Origin: CAZNDN01 sp964571815
GTDB taxonomy: Bacteria; Fibrobacterota; Chitinivibrionia; Chitinivibrionales; WJKA01
Assembly: GCA_964571815.1 (NCBI GenBank)
Contig: CAZNDN010000091.1
Location: 1 to 16,768 of the forward strand
Reading direction: 5' to 3'
Length of the DNA: 16,768 nucleotides
Shown: positions 6,894 through 14,509 of the stretch, piece by piece
Layout: each line of letters opens with the position of its first letter
Position numbering within the stretch: the first letter of the stretch is position 1
Position numbers and translations under genes: made by a program
Notes under the pieces: generated by a model
Told to the model about the DNA's origin: nothing
What the model saw: the letters and a program-made list of their open reading frames with translations, nothing else
Database searches by the model: none

Positions 6894-7674
6894 CGTTCAC
6901 CTTCCTTTCTTTGTGTTCTCGGATTTTTTCCGTGGAGTATGCCCGGACGGCGCATTCGGCGGCGCGCTGCTCCGCTGTTTTCTTGTTTGATCCTTCACCT
7001 TCTCCCATGGCTACACCGGCAATCTCGATACGTACCTTGAACGTCTTCGCGTGATCGGGACCCGTGGCGGATAGGATTCGGTAATGAGGAGCGCCGAATC
7101 CGTCGCCCTGGGCACGTTCCAGAATGCGGCTCTTGTAGTTAATATTGCTTTTCTCGTTAAGAAATCCATCAACGCGCGGCATGAGCAGTCGGTTGAGCAT
7201 CTTCCGCGCTTCGTCCATGCCGCCGTCCAGGTACACGGCGCCCAGCACGGCTTCAAATGCATTAGAGAGAATCGATCGTTTGTTTCTTCCGCCGGAATCT
7301 TCTTCGCTCTGTCCCAGGAAGAGGAAGCGGCCGAGGTCGATACTCTCGGCCACTTCGCCCAGGATCTTTCGGCTCACGATCAAGGATTTCATCTTCGACA
7401 GTCGTCCTTCCCTTGTCGATGGGAAGCGATGGTAGAGATAATCGGTCACGCATGTATTCAATACGGCATCTCCAAGAAACTCGAGCCGTTCGTTGTCGGT
7501 AATCTTTGCGTCGTGGGCGGGAGAGGTGAATGATCGATGAGTGAGTGCGAGCGTGAGATGCCCGTGATCCTTGAAATGATAGCCGAGGGCCTTCTGTATG
7601 CGCTTCAGTTGAGTCCGGTCCCCCGGTTCTTCCTTTCCTCGAGGAAACAGGATGCGCAACAGCTTGGATGACAT
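6874..7674 (-). CDS. rnc: Ribonuclease III
   Basis: RNase III cleaves double-stranded RNA in rRNA precursors and structured mRNAs. The 266-residue product has the nuclease signature NERLEFLGDAVL (61-72; E65 and D69 match metal/catalytic positions), the second motif SILSNAFEAVLGAVYLDGG (134-152; E141 is the catalytic Glu), and a C-terminal double-stranded RNA-binding domain (about 179-250) with YKSRILERAQ and GEGEGSNKKTAEQRAAECAV. The position equivalent to the metal-linked Asp two to three residues before the catalytic Glu is Asn (N138). An N-terminal extension of about 20 basic residues precedes the usual start, and the ribosome binding site at 7674 is weak, so a slightly different start is possible. 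It follows fabF by 82 bases and overlaps the acyl-CoA dehydrogenase gene by 20. Confidence 0.96.
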   Translation of the reverse strand: MSSKLLRILFPRGKEEPGDRTQLKRIQKALGYHFKDHGHLTLALTHRSFTSPAHDAKITDNERLEFLGDAVLNTCVTDYLYHRFPSTREGRLSKMKSLIVSRKILGEVAESIDLGRFLFLGQSEEDSGGRNKRSILSNAFEAVLGAVYLDGGMDEARKMLNRLLMPRVDGFLNEKSNINYKSRILERAQGDGFGAPHYRILSATGPDHAKTFKVRIEIAGVAMGEGEGSNKKTAEQRAAECAVRAYSTEKIREHKERKVNDELVSD

Positions 7675-7756
7675 TTCTCAGTCCGGATTACCTCGGGCCC
7701 GAATAAGACCGCGTTCGGCGGCACCGGGGTGACGCCGGATTCGGTAGTGAACCACG

Positions 7757-8998
7757 TCAGTCCTCAAAACGGCGGGCCACCAGGGCTGCGTTATGTCCCC
7801 CGAACCCGAACGAATTCGACAGAATGCACCGTACATTCTTCTTTACGGCCGTGTTGGGCGCATAGTTGAGATCGCACTCCGGATCGGGGTCTTCGTAGTT
7901 GATCGTGGGTGGAATGACACCGTCACGGATCGCCAATATCGAGGCGATCAGCTCTATACCCCCGGAAGCTCCCAGCAGATGACCGGTCATGGATTTGGTC
8001 GAGCTGACAGTCAGCGATCGGGCGTGGTCCTTGAAGACGGCCTTGACGGCGGTTGTCTCGTTCTTGTCGTTATGGGGCGTCGAGGTGCCGTGGGCGTTGA
8101 CGTAATCGATATCCTCCGGCTTCAAACCGGCGTCTTCCATGGCCGACTTCATGGCCGCGGCCATGCCGCCTCCTCCAGGCGCCGGCGCCGTGATATGGTA
8201 TGCATCGCCGGAGGAGCCGTATCCGACCAATTCGGCGTATATCCGGGCGTTGCGCGCCCTGGCATGCTCCAGAGACTCCAATACGACAATGCCCGCGCCT
8301 TCACCCATGACGAACCCGTCTCTTTTGACATCGAAAGGCGAGCTGGCTTTCACGGGCTCTTCGTTGCGCGTCGAAAGAGCCTTCATGTTGCAGAATCCGG
8401 CGAGAGCCAGCGGCGTCACGGTTGCCTCCGCTCCGCCCGTCAGCGCCACATCCATCGTACCGGCCCGTATTCCTATGTAGGCGTCCCCGATTGCATGCGC
8501 ACCGGAGGCACACGCACTGACTACGGCGTAGTTGGGGCCCTTGAAACCGAAGCTGATCGAAACCCGGCCGGCGGCCATGTTGGAGATCATCATGGGAATC
8601 AGAAACGGCGATACTCTTCCCGGACCCCGCTTCACCAGCTTGGTGTGTTCGTTTTCCAGGGTACTCAAACCGCCAATGCCGCTGCCGATTATCGTGCCGA
8701 CCCGTGACAGGTCCTCCTGGTGCACGTCGAGCCCGGAGTCCTTCACCGCCTGATCGGATGCCCCAAGAGCAAAAAGAATAAATCGGTCGGTCCGCGTGGC
8801 CTCTTTGAGATCAACAAGGTTTTCGGCGGAAAAGTCATTGACCTCACCGGCAATTCGGCAGGGATAGTCGGAGACATCGAATGCCCGTATCGTATCGATC
8901 CCGGAACGTCCTTCCCGGAGCGACTTCCAGTATCCCTCGAGGTCGTTGCCGACCGGTGAAATAACGCCCATGCCGGTAATAACGACTCGTTGCGTCAT
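7757..8998 (-). CDS. fabF: Beta-ketoacyl-ACP synthase II
   Basis: FabF condenses malonyl-ACP with a growing acyl-ACP in each elongation round of type II fatty acid synthesis. The 413-residue product has the usual length and the full Cys-His-His set: C163 in SACASGAH, H303 in NAHGTSTP, H340 in STKSMTGHLLGASG, with the conserved K335. The C-terminal ILSNSFGFGGHNAALV stretch is also typical. The ATG at 8998 follows AGGGG by a few bases. It lies 127 bases after acpP, with a hairpin in between, and 82 bases before rnc. FabF rather than FabB is preferred because of its length, its immediate acpP neighbour and the overall motif pattern. Confidence 0.97.
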   Translation of the reverse strand: MTQRVVITGMGVISPVGNDLEGYWKSLREGRSGIDTIRAFDVSDYPCRIAGEVNDFSAENLVDLKEATRTDRFILFALGASDQAVKDSGLDVHQEDLSRVGTIIGSGIGGLSTLENEHTKLVKRGPGRVSPFLIPMMISNMAAGRVSISFGFKGPNYAVVSACASGAHAIGDAYIGIRAGTMDVALTGGAEATVTPLALAGFCNMKALSTRNEEPVKASSPFDVKRDGFVMGEGAGIVVLESLEHARARNARIYAELVGYGSSGDAYHITAPAPGGGGMAAAMKSAMEDAGLKPEDIDYVNAHGTSTPHNDKNETTAVKAVFKDHARSLTVSSTKSMTGHLLGASGGIELIASILAIRDGVIPPTINYEDPDPECDLNYAPNTAVKKNVRCILSNSFGFGGHNAALVARRFED

Positions 8999-9093
8999 GA
9001 AACCCCTATCACTTTCGATGCTGGAACAAGATCAGTCCTTCACCCTTCTTTCAGTTTCATTCTCCGACTGAACCGCGAAAGAAGTTTTCAGAC

Positions 9094-9119
9094 CCGCGGC
9101 TCTTGATGACCGGCCGCGG
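9094..9119 (-). terminator. Hairpin in the acpP-fabF spacer
   Basis: CCGCGGC (9094-9100) and GCCGCGG (9113-9119) form a seven-pair GC-only stem with a 12-base loop, just 7 bases past the acpP stop. There is no T-run. It may partially terminate or stabilise the acpP message, which must be made in excess over fabF; that role is inferred. Confidence 0.35.
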
Positions 9120-9125
9120 TGTCGG

Positions 9126-9359
9126 CTACAGCTTGCTCTCAAGGTAGTTCAGAGCGTCCTGCACCGTCCGCATCTTCTCCGCATCTTCATCGGGTATCTC
9201 AACGTCGAACTCATCCTCAAAAGCCATGATCAACTCGACCTGGTCGAGCGAGTCCGCACCCAGATCATCCACAAAGGAAGCCTGCGGGGTAATTTTGTCT
9301 TCGCTCACACCCAGCTTCTCTGCGATTATCTGCTTTACTTTCGCTTCTCTCTCACTCAC
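9126..9359 (-). CDS. acpP: Acyl carrier protein
   Basis: AcpP carries the growing acyl chain on a 4'-phosphopantetheine arm during fatty acid synthesis. The 77-residue acidic protein is of standard length. S37 in GADSLDQVEL is the attachment site for the prosthetic group, and the helix IMAFEDEFDVEIPDEDAEKM is characteristic. Translation starts at a GTG, with AAAGGAG 6-7 bases upstream. The 62-base spacer after fabG is AT-rich (ATTTTATATGCG), which could hold an extra promoter, but no clear minus-35 was seen. Confidence 0.98.
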   Translation of the reverse strand: MSEREAKVKQIIAEKLGVSEDKITPQASFVDDLGADSLDQVELIMAFEDEFDVEIPDEDAEKMRTVQDALNYLESKL

Positions 9360-9421
9360 GGCTTGCTCCTTTCAAATGAGTATCGCGCTACCAAGACGCA
9401 TATAAAATGGTTATTTTCTCC

Positions 9422-10165
9422 TCACATTACAAGGCCGCCGTCGACCGCAAGAACCTGTCCCGTCACGTAGGCTGCCAGCTCGGAGGAAAGGAAAAGCACT
9501 GCATGTGCGACGTCGCGGGGGGTACCGAGTGTTGCCATGGGTATCTGTGATGAGAGCTTCTGCTTGTCTTCTTCGGAAAGCTTGTCGGTCATCGCACTCT
9601 TGATGAATCCGGGTGCGACGGCATTGACCGTGATACCCCGCGCGGCGACTTCCCGTGCAAGTGATTTCGTCAGACCGAGCAATCCGGCCTTTGATGCGCC
9701 GTAGTTGACCTGGCCGGCGTTGCCCATGAGTCCCACCACCGATGCAATATTGACGATCCTCCCGCTTCGCGCCTTCATCATGGGACGCATCACTTCCCTG
9801 CAGCAGAGGTAGGCGCTCTTGAGATTGACCGCAATCACGGCATCCCAATCCTGCTCTTTGAGACGCACCAGAAGCCCGTCTCTGGTGATTCCGGCGTTGT
9901 TGACCAGGATATCGATCCCTCCGAGCGCTTCACGGAACGACGACATGAGTGTAGCAACCTCCCCGGCATTTGACACGTCGGTCCGGGCCGCGAATGAATT
10001 CCTTCCGCACTGCTTGATCTCCTCGGCAGTCGAACGCATCGCGTCCAAATCGATATCACACCCGCCCACATCAGCTCCCGCCTTCGCCAGCGTGAGCGCA
10101 ATATCCTTGCCGATTCCCCTTCCCGCACCCGTCACCAGTGCCTTCTTACCCGTCAAATCGATCAT
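9422..10165 (-). CDS. fabG: 3-oxoacyl-ACP reductase
   Basis: FabG is the NADPH-dependent reductase for beta-ketoacyl-ACP in each elongation cycle. It is a short-chain dehydrogenase of 247 residues with the nucleotide-binding TGAGRGIG (12-19), NNAG (89-92), and the catalytic set N114, S142, Y155 and K159 (NIASVVG and YGASKAG). The C-terminal VTGQVLAVDGGLVM ending is typical of FabG rather than other SDR enzymes, and the position between fabD and acpP settles the role. The ATG at 10165 has GGAG 7 bases upstream. It is separated from fabD by 131 bases in which I see no gene. Confidence 0.96.
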   Translation of the reverse strand: MIDLTGKKALVTGAGRGIGKDIALTLAKAGADVGGCDIDLDAMRSTAEEIKQCGRNSFAARTDVSNAGEVATLMSSFREALGGIDILVNNAGITRDGLLVRLKEQDWDAVIAVNLKSAYLCCREVMRPMMKARSGRIVNIASVVGLMGNAGQVNYGASKAGLLGLTKSLAREVAARGITVNAVAPGFIKSAMTDKLSEEDKQKLSSQIPMATLGTPRDVAHAVLFLSSELAAYVTGQVLAVDGGLVM

Positions 10166-10296
10166 CGGTTACTCCACCCTTCCGTTCCGCCGCATGTCCT
10201 CAGCGCGTCATTCGGAGTCCGTCATTGCCTTTTCCCGGCACCGAACATTGCCGTGCGATCCGCCCCGTATGTACCGGCGCCGGTTCGGACCGGGAA

Positions 10297-11217
10297 TCAT
10301 GTTTGGCTGAGAGAAAATATATTCTCTGCCGTTCCGCAGGGAACCACTCTGAGCCCCTTCTCGGTTTTTCGTGCAAGTCCCTGCAGCACGGCACCGGGGC
10401 CCGTCTCAATGCAAGTGCCGGGAGCTTCCCGCGCCAGCAGGCCCAGAGATTCTACCCATCGCACGGGCGAAACCAGTTGTCGCACCAGGAGCTGCTTCAG
10501 CCGCCCCGCATCGTTTTCCAGTGAGGCGCTCACATTGGCCACGACAGGACATCGCGGATGTGAAAACGTTGCCTTTTCGAGCGCATCCTGGAACTCATCG
10601 GCCGCCTTCTGCATCAACGGCGAGTGAAATGCGCCGCTTACCGGCAAAAGTACCGCTCGTTTGGCCCCGGCCGAGGTGAGCTTGTCGCAGGCTTCCTTGA
10701 CCGTCCCCTCTTCTCCCGAGATAACCGTCTGGACGGAACTGTTGAAGTTGGCGCACACCACGACGCCGGAAGTCATCTCCTTGAGGATTCGGTCTACCTT
10801 CGAAGGATCGAGGCCGATCACGGCGGCCATGGCTCCGGGCGTGTCGGCGCCGGCATTCCCCATGAGGCGTCCGCGCCGCGCCACCAGCCTCAAACCATCC
10901 TCAAAGGAAAAGACCCCGGCGGCGTACAGAGCCGCGTATTCTCCCAGCGAATGCCCGGCTGTCCACGACGGCGTAATGCCCCGCGCACGAAGGATGTCGC
11001 AGATCGCCGCTTCCACCGTGAAAAGCGCCGGTTGCGTATTCTCGGTTGCCTTCAGGCTCTCTTCGGGTCCCTCGAAACAAAGGCTCTTGATATCACGCTG
11101 GAGGATTTCGCATGCCCCTTCGAAGCACCGTGCGGCCTCATCGAATTTCTCGTAAAGATCGGCTCCCATTCCCACTCTCTGTGAGCCCTGGCCGGGAAAC
11201 AGAAACGCATACGTCAT
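10297..11217 (-). CDS. fabD: Malonyl-CoA:ACP transacylase
   Basis: FabD moves malonyl groups from CoA to ACP, supplying the two-carbon extender units. The 306-residue product starts with the family hallmark FLFPGQGSQ (5-13). It has the nucleophile S90 in GHSLGEYAAL, an Arg in the ARRGRLM segment (R115), and the catalytic His in SGAFHSPLM (H198). The ATG at 11217 follows AAGGAG by 9 bases. The gene is 36 bases downstream of fabH and clearly in the same operon. Confidence 0.97.
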   Translation of the reverse strand: MTYAFLFPGQGSQRVGMGADLYEKFDEAARCFEGACEILQRDIKSLCFEGPEESLKATENTQPALFTVEAAICDILRARGITPSWTAGHSLGEYAALYAAGVFSFEDGLRLVARRGRLMGNAGADTPGAMAAVIGLDPSKVDRILKEMTSGVVVCANFNSSVQTVISGEEGTVKEACDKLTSAGAKRAVLLPVSGAFHSPLMQKAADEFQDALEKATFSHPRCPVVANVSASLENDAGRLKQLLVRQLVSPVRWVESLGLLAREAPGTCIETGPGAVLQGLARKTEKGLRVVPCGTAENIFSLSQT

Positions 11218-11253
11218 ACGATGATTCTCCTTGGGTTCGGGTCAACGAACGTC

Positions 11254-12225
11254 CTAAAACCGTGCCAGCGCCGCGGCAAGGCTTACACCGCCGCCCAGCG
11301 AAGTGAATGCAACGAGTGTCCCGTCCTGGATCTTCCCCGCCTTCCACGCCTCTTCCAGGGCCAGCGGAATCGAGGCCGACGAAGTATTTCCGTACCGGTC
11401 CACATTGCAGATCAGCTTCTCCCGGGGTATCGAGAGGCTCGTCGCAATGGCATTGAGAATTCTGACATTTGCCTGGTGTGGTATCAGCAGGTCGAGTTGA
11501 TCGGTGTCGATCCCGCATTTCCGGGTCACGACCGTCGTTGCCTCCGACATCATCCTCACCGCATGCTTGAATACTTCACCCCCGTTCATCTTCATGGTAC
11601 GCTTCTCGCCCCATGCCGGAAGGGAGAGGATGTTGCCGAGGGAGCCGCATGAGGAAAGGTGCGATGCCAGGATCCCCCTTTCCCCGTCACCTTCCCTGCC
11701 GCGCAGCACCATCGCCCCCGCTGCATCGCCGAACAGGATCGCCGTCGACCGGTCTTCCCAGTCGATTGTCTTGGAGATGATTTCCGTTCCCACCAGCAGC
11801 ATGGTCCTGTTCGGGCCACAGCGTATCAAGGACTCCGCAACGGCCATTGCGTAAACAAACCCCGCGCATGCCGCCGAGAGATCAAAGGCGCATCCCGGCG
11901 GTATGCCAAGGTATTCCTGTATCTTGCATGCCGTCGAAGGAAAGAAAAAATCGGGAGTGAATGTTGCGCAGATGACACCGTCGATCTGCTCGGGTGTCAC
12001 GCCTCCCGCTTTCAGTGCCGCTGCCGCGGCCTTGCCGCCAAGTTCATAGGCGCGTGCCTGGTCGCGCTCCGATTCGGGAAAGACGTGACGCGTACGGATA
12101 CCGGTACGGGTGGTGATCCATTCGTCCGATGTATCGAGTATCTTTTCAAGGTCTTTGTTGGTCAGCGTAGTATCGGGAACCGCCGATCCCACCGACACAA
12201 TTTCGACATCCGTCCGTGTGCTCAC
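11254..12225 (-). CDS. fabH: Beta-ketoacyl-ACP synthase III
   Basis: FabH starts fatty acid synthesis by condensing an acyl-CoA primer with malonyl-ACP. The 323-residue product carries the Cys-His-Asn triad: C120 in LSAACAGFVYA, H250 in LIPHQANVRI and N280 in YGNTSSASIP. The glycine-rich SLGGGVSLAAAL end is also typical. Translation starts at a GTG whose bases overlap the plsX stop (GTGA), so translation is probably coupled to plsX. Primer preference (acetyl or branched) cannot be read from the sequence by eye. Confidence 0.97.
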   Translation of the reverse strand: MSTRTDVEIVSVGSAVPDTTLTNKDLEKILDTSDEWITTRTGIRTRHVFPESERDQARAYELGGKAAAAALKAGGVTPEQIDGVICATFTPDFFFPSTACKIQEYLGIPPGCAFDLSAACAGFVYAMAVAESLIRCGPNRTMLLVGTEIISKTIDWEDRSTAILFGDAAGAMVLRGREGDGERGILASHLSSCGSLGNILSLPAWGEKRTMKMNGGEVFKHAVRMMSEATTVVTRKCGIDTDQLDLLIPHQANVRILNAIATSLSIPREKLICNVDRYGNTSSASIPLALEEAWKAGKIQDGTLVAFTSLGGGVSLAAALARF

Positions 12226-13381
12226 TGGCGTTTGTGCCTTTCGGTTGGCCGGGTGCGCTCCTCACCGCATGCGGATTTCTCGACCGCCGTGATCGCCGTG
12301 AGCACCGCGTTGGTTATTGCGGTCGATGACGCCGCACCGTGTGCCTTGAACACCATACCGTCGATACCCAGAAGAGGAACCGCACCGTAGTTGTCGGGGT
12401 TCAGAACCGCCAGTTGGTCGTGTGCCGCCTCTGCCGTGCGCCGATCCAATACGGATTGGATCAGCGTATGAAAACTCTCGCAGGCCTTGAGAAGCACGTT
12501 GCCCACGAACCCCTCGCACACAATCACGTCGGCCCTTCCCTCGAGCACTTCCGAACCCTCGACGAACCCGATGAACCCGCTGCACAGTCCCGAGAGCTTC
12601 TCCGCCGCTTCCCTCAAGGNNNNNNNNNNNNNNNNNNNNNNNNNNNNNNNNNNNNNNNNNNNNNNNNNNNNNNNNNNNNNNNNNNNNNNNNNNNNNNNNN
12701 NNNNNNNNNNNNNNNNNNNAACCCGATGAACCCGCTGCACAGTCCCGAGAGCTTCTCCGCCGCTTCCCTCAAGGCCTTTGTACCCTTTCTCGGTTCCCTG
12801 CCGATGCCGAGAAGCCCGACGCTGGGGTCGGGCACGGAGAAATAGGTACGATAGTACTGAGAACCGAGGATACCGAAGCCGGACAAGTGTGAAGCTCGGC
12901 ACTTGAGGTTGGCCCCGACATCGAGCAGCAGCGAAGGCCTGGCCCGGGTTGTGGGCAGGAACGCTCCCAATCCCGGCCGCAGGCTGTGCGTGCTTCGGCC
13001 GAGGATGAAAATAGCAGCCCCCATCAGCACACCCGTGTCCCCCGCACTCACCGATGCATCAACGGCTTTCTCGTTCTGAAGAGTGATACAACGAATAATC
13101 GACGAATCACTCTGGTCTTTCCATATTCGCGTCTTCCATACACGAGGAATATCCTCGGTTGATATGGAATCGGGACAATGCTCCAGAGTATAGTCCCCGT
13201 CAAGGGAGCCGTCAGTCTCCTCCAGAGCCTTCAACTCATTGCGAATACGATCCCGATCACCGCAGAGACACGGGACAAACCGGCTTCCGCAACGCCGCTT
13301 CGCTTCCAGCACACCCTTGAGAATAACGGAGGGGCCGTAGTCTCCCCCCATGACATCGATCGCCAGCCGAATGGGATGCAT
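12222..13381 (-). CDS. plsX: Phosphate acyltransferase PlsX (intact after collapsing an artefactual gap)
   Basis: PlsX makes acyl-phosphate from acyl-ACP, the first step toward phosphatidic acid by the PlsX/PlsY route. The gene is split by 100 N at 12620-12719, and the raw frame changes across the gap. The 55 bases before the gap are repeated exactly after it. Removing the N run and one copy (155 bases) restores a single 334-residue frame, the normal PlsX length. Visible family motifs are AIDVMGGDYGP near the N-terminus, VSAGDTGVLMGAA, LLLDVGANLKCRASHL, ADVIVCEGFVGNVLLK after the junction, and the AHGAASSTAITNAV region near the end. The ATG at 13381 has no clear ribosome binding site but lies 12 bases after the rpmF stop, suggesting coupling. 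Its stop overlaps the fabH GTG start. Confidence 0.95.
12565..12619. repeat. 55-base duplicate, left copy, flanking the N gap in plsX
   Basis: Identical base for base to 12720-12774. The two copies directly abut the 100-N run, which is what an unmerged k-mer overlap between contigs looks like. Confidence 0.95.
12620..12719. other. Assembly gap (100 N) inside plsX
   Basis: A scaffold-joining N run of exactly 100. Because its flanks overlap by 55 identical bases and collapse restores the plsX frame, the real genome most likely has no missing sequence here. Confidence 0.95.
12720..12774. repeat. 55-base duplicate, right copy, flanking the N gap in plsX
   Basis: Exact copy of 12565-12619, encoding the segment LREAAEKLSGLCSGFIG of PlsX a second time. 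Most likely an assembly artefact rather than a biological repeat. Confidence 0.95.
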
Positions 13382-13393
13382 AGTTGCGGCGGA

Positions 13394-13573
13394 TCAGTCT
13401 TCCGGCTGGACTACCTCGACCCCGGCATAGTAGCCGCAATTGGGGCACACCCGGTGTGGGGCCTTCGGCTGCTTGCAGTGTGAACACTGCACCGGAAGGG
13501 CCGGTTTAATCGCCAGGTGTGAACGCCGCTTGTCACGACGGGTTGAGGAGATTCTTCGTTTCGGGACTGCCAT
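13394..13573 (-). CDS. rpmF: 50S ribosomal protein L32
   Basis: This 59-residue gene encodes ribosomal protein L32. The start MAVPKRRISSTRRDKRRSH is the standard L32 N-terminus. A zinc-ribbon follows with C30-x2-C33 and C43-x2-C46 (CSHC and CPNC), so this is the zinc-binding form. The ATG at 13573 has a strong GGAGGAG four bases upstream. rpmF heads the fatty acid and phospholipid gene cluster, a common arrangement linking ribosome and lipid synthesis. Unusually, no DUF177/YceD gene is recognisable directly upstream. The preceding 279 bases instead carry a good promoter and inverted repeats. Confidence 0.97.
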   Translation of the reverse strand: MAVPKRRISSTRRDKRRSHLAIKPALPVQCSHCKQPKAPHRVCPNCGYYAGVEVVQPED

Positions 13574-13599
13574 GCAACTCCTCCATATCGCTCTGCGTT

Positions 13600-13663
13600 G
13601 GTATCAATACCACCTCAAGAGGTATTGGCTTTGCGCCCGACAGCCGCCTTCCGTTGCTGTCGG
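13600..13663 (-). promoter_or_regulatory. Structured 5' leader of rpmF
   Basis: Between the promoter and rpmF lie two inverted repeats. CCGACAGC (13637-13644) pairs with GCTGTCGG (13656-13663), eight perfect pairs. CAATACC (13605-13611) pairs with GGTATTG (13621-13627), seven pairs. ATACC at 13607-13611 can alternatively pair with GGTAT at 13600-13604, so two folds compete. A CCTC on the transcript could also pair with GAGG in the ribosome binding site. A regulatory role is inferred. Confidence 0.4.
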
Positions 13664-13714
13664 ACCTGTAGTCAAGGACGTGCACTCTTGTGCGGTGCCG
13701 CCGGAGAATCGCAT

Positions 13715-13744
13715 AAAATACATAAGGATTCGGAAATCTGTCAA
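13715..13744 (-). promoter_or_regulatory. Promoter for rpmF-plsX-fab cluster
   Basis: On the minus strand a perfect TTGACA (13739-13744) is followed after 18 bases by TATTTT (13715-13720). Expected transcription start is near 13708, giving a leader of about 135 bases. It is the best minus-35 match seen in the window and is well placed for the whole operon. Confidence 0.65.
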
Positions 13745-13823
13745 ATCACGTACCGGATTCCTCCGGAAAGGCATTGGCCGGGACGCCCCTCTCCCGGGTC
13801 GCACGCAAACGGCAACACCGCCG

Positions 13824-13837
13824 GCTCCCCGGGGAGC
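13824..13837 (-). terminator. Palindrome just after the membrane coiled-coil gene
   Basis: GCTCCCCGGGGAGC is a perfect 14-base palindrome 16 bases past the stop at 13853. With a minimal loop it would form a five-pair GC stem. No T-run follows, so factor-independent termination is doubtful. Confidence 0.3.
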
Positions 13838-13852
13838 GCGTGGGTGAGGAGA

Positions 13853-14509
13853 TCAGCTCGAGGATGCGACCTGTCCGCTGGCCTTCTGGAGCTTCTCGTA
13901 GGCCTCACGCGCCTTCCGGCGCATGACTCGCTCACGAAGGGATTCCTGAGCGGAATCTTCGGAGCGATAGTACAGACGGAAATAGGTTGCCGCCTCGTGA
14001 AGGAGCTTGAGAGCCTCCTCGGTAAGCTCGAGGCTTTCGTTGAAATATTCATCCTCGGTGGAAAGCTTCTCGAATTCACCCTTGAGTTCTTCAACGTCGC
14101 TTTTCATCTTCCCGGCCCGTCCCATGAGCCGGTCAATATCCAGAGAAAGATCGCGAAGATCGACGTTCATCATGGTGGTGGCGTAGCCTGTTCCCTTGTT
14201 GATCACGGCGTTGAGCTTTCCACCGAACGCGGCGCGCTCCTTGCTCTCCCGGAGAATTTCCTCCTGGCTTCGTATTCGTTCCTCGGCCTTCTGCTTCTCA
14301 CGTTCCAGTTTCCGCAACTCCTGCATCTGTTCCCGATCGAGGCCGGAATTGACATGCTGGACGATTGCCCATACGGTGCCCGCCAGAAGAATCGTCGCAA
14401 TCAAATACGAGATAGACAGCCGCGTAGGACCGTGCGAATTGACCGCCACCAGATACGCCAACAGCGTGATACCACAGAGAATACCCAGCAGGAGAACCTC
14501 AATGCTCAT
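13853..14509 (-). CDS. Uncharacterised two-helix membrane protein with coiled coil
   Basis: I do not recognise this 218-residue protein. The ATG at 14509 is chosen over a GTG three codons upstream because AAGGGG lies 8 bases before it. Two hydrophobic segments (about 4-23 and 32-52) are joined by a short polar loop containing NSHGPTR. A strongly charged coiled coil follows (about 58-95, starting LDREQMQELRKLEREKQK). A Gly/Met-containing middle (GGKLNAVINKGTGYATTMMN) and further helical stretches rich in Glu, Lys and Arg (about 118-211) come next, ending in a Ser tail. With both termini probably cytoplasmic, it would place a long helical domain inside the cell. It lies between ssb and rpmF and has its own promoter candidate, so a functional link to either neighbour is not shown. 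A 327-residue open frame antisense to it (13598-14581) has no start signal or recognisable domain. Confidence 0.8.
   Translation of the reverse strand: MSIEVLLLGILCGITLLAYLVAVNSHGPTRLSISYLIATILLAGTVWAIVQHVNSGLDREQMQELRKLEREKQKAEERIRSQEEILRESKERAAFGGKLNAVINKGTGYATTMMNVDLRDLSLDIDRLMGRAGKMKSDVEELKGEFEKLSTEDEYFNESLELTEEALKLLHEAATYFRLYYRSEDSAQESLRERVMRRKAREAYEKLQKASGQVASSS

Noticed and set aside
7793..8707. Plus-strand open frame of 304 codons opposite fabF
   Set aside because: It is a shadow of fabF, whose catalytic residues are all present on the minus strand. No recognisable protein or ribosome binding site.
10166..10296. Possible small gene or terminator in the fabD-fabG spacer
   Set aside because: Only short palindromes such as ACCGGCGCCGGT are present. 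There is no T-tract and no supported reading frame.
12565..12774. The 55-base repeat as a biological tandem duplication or insertion target duplication
   Set aside because: The copies exactly abut a scaffold gap, there is no element between them, and the coding frame requires only one copy.
12222..12902. plsX as a frameshifted pseudogene
   Set aside because: The frame change is fully explained by 100 N plus a duplicated 55-mer. Collapsing them gives an intact gene.
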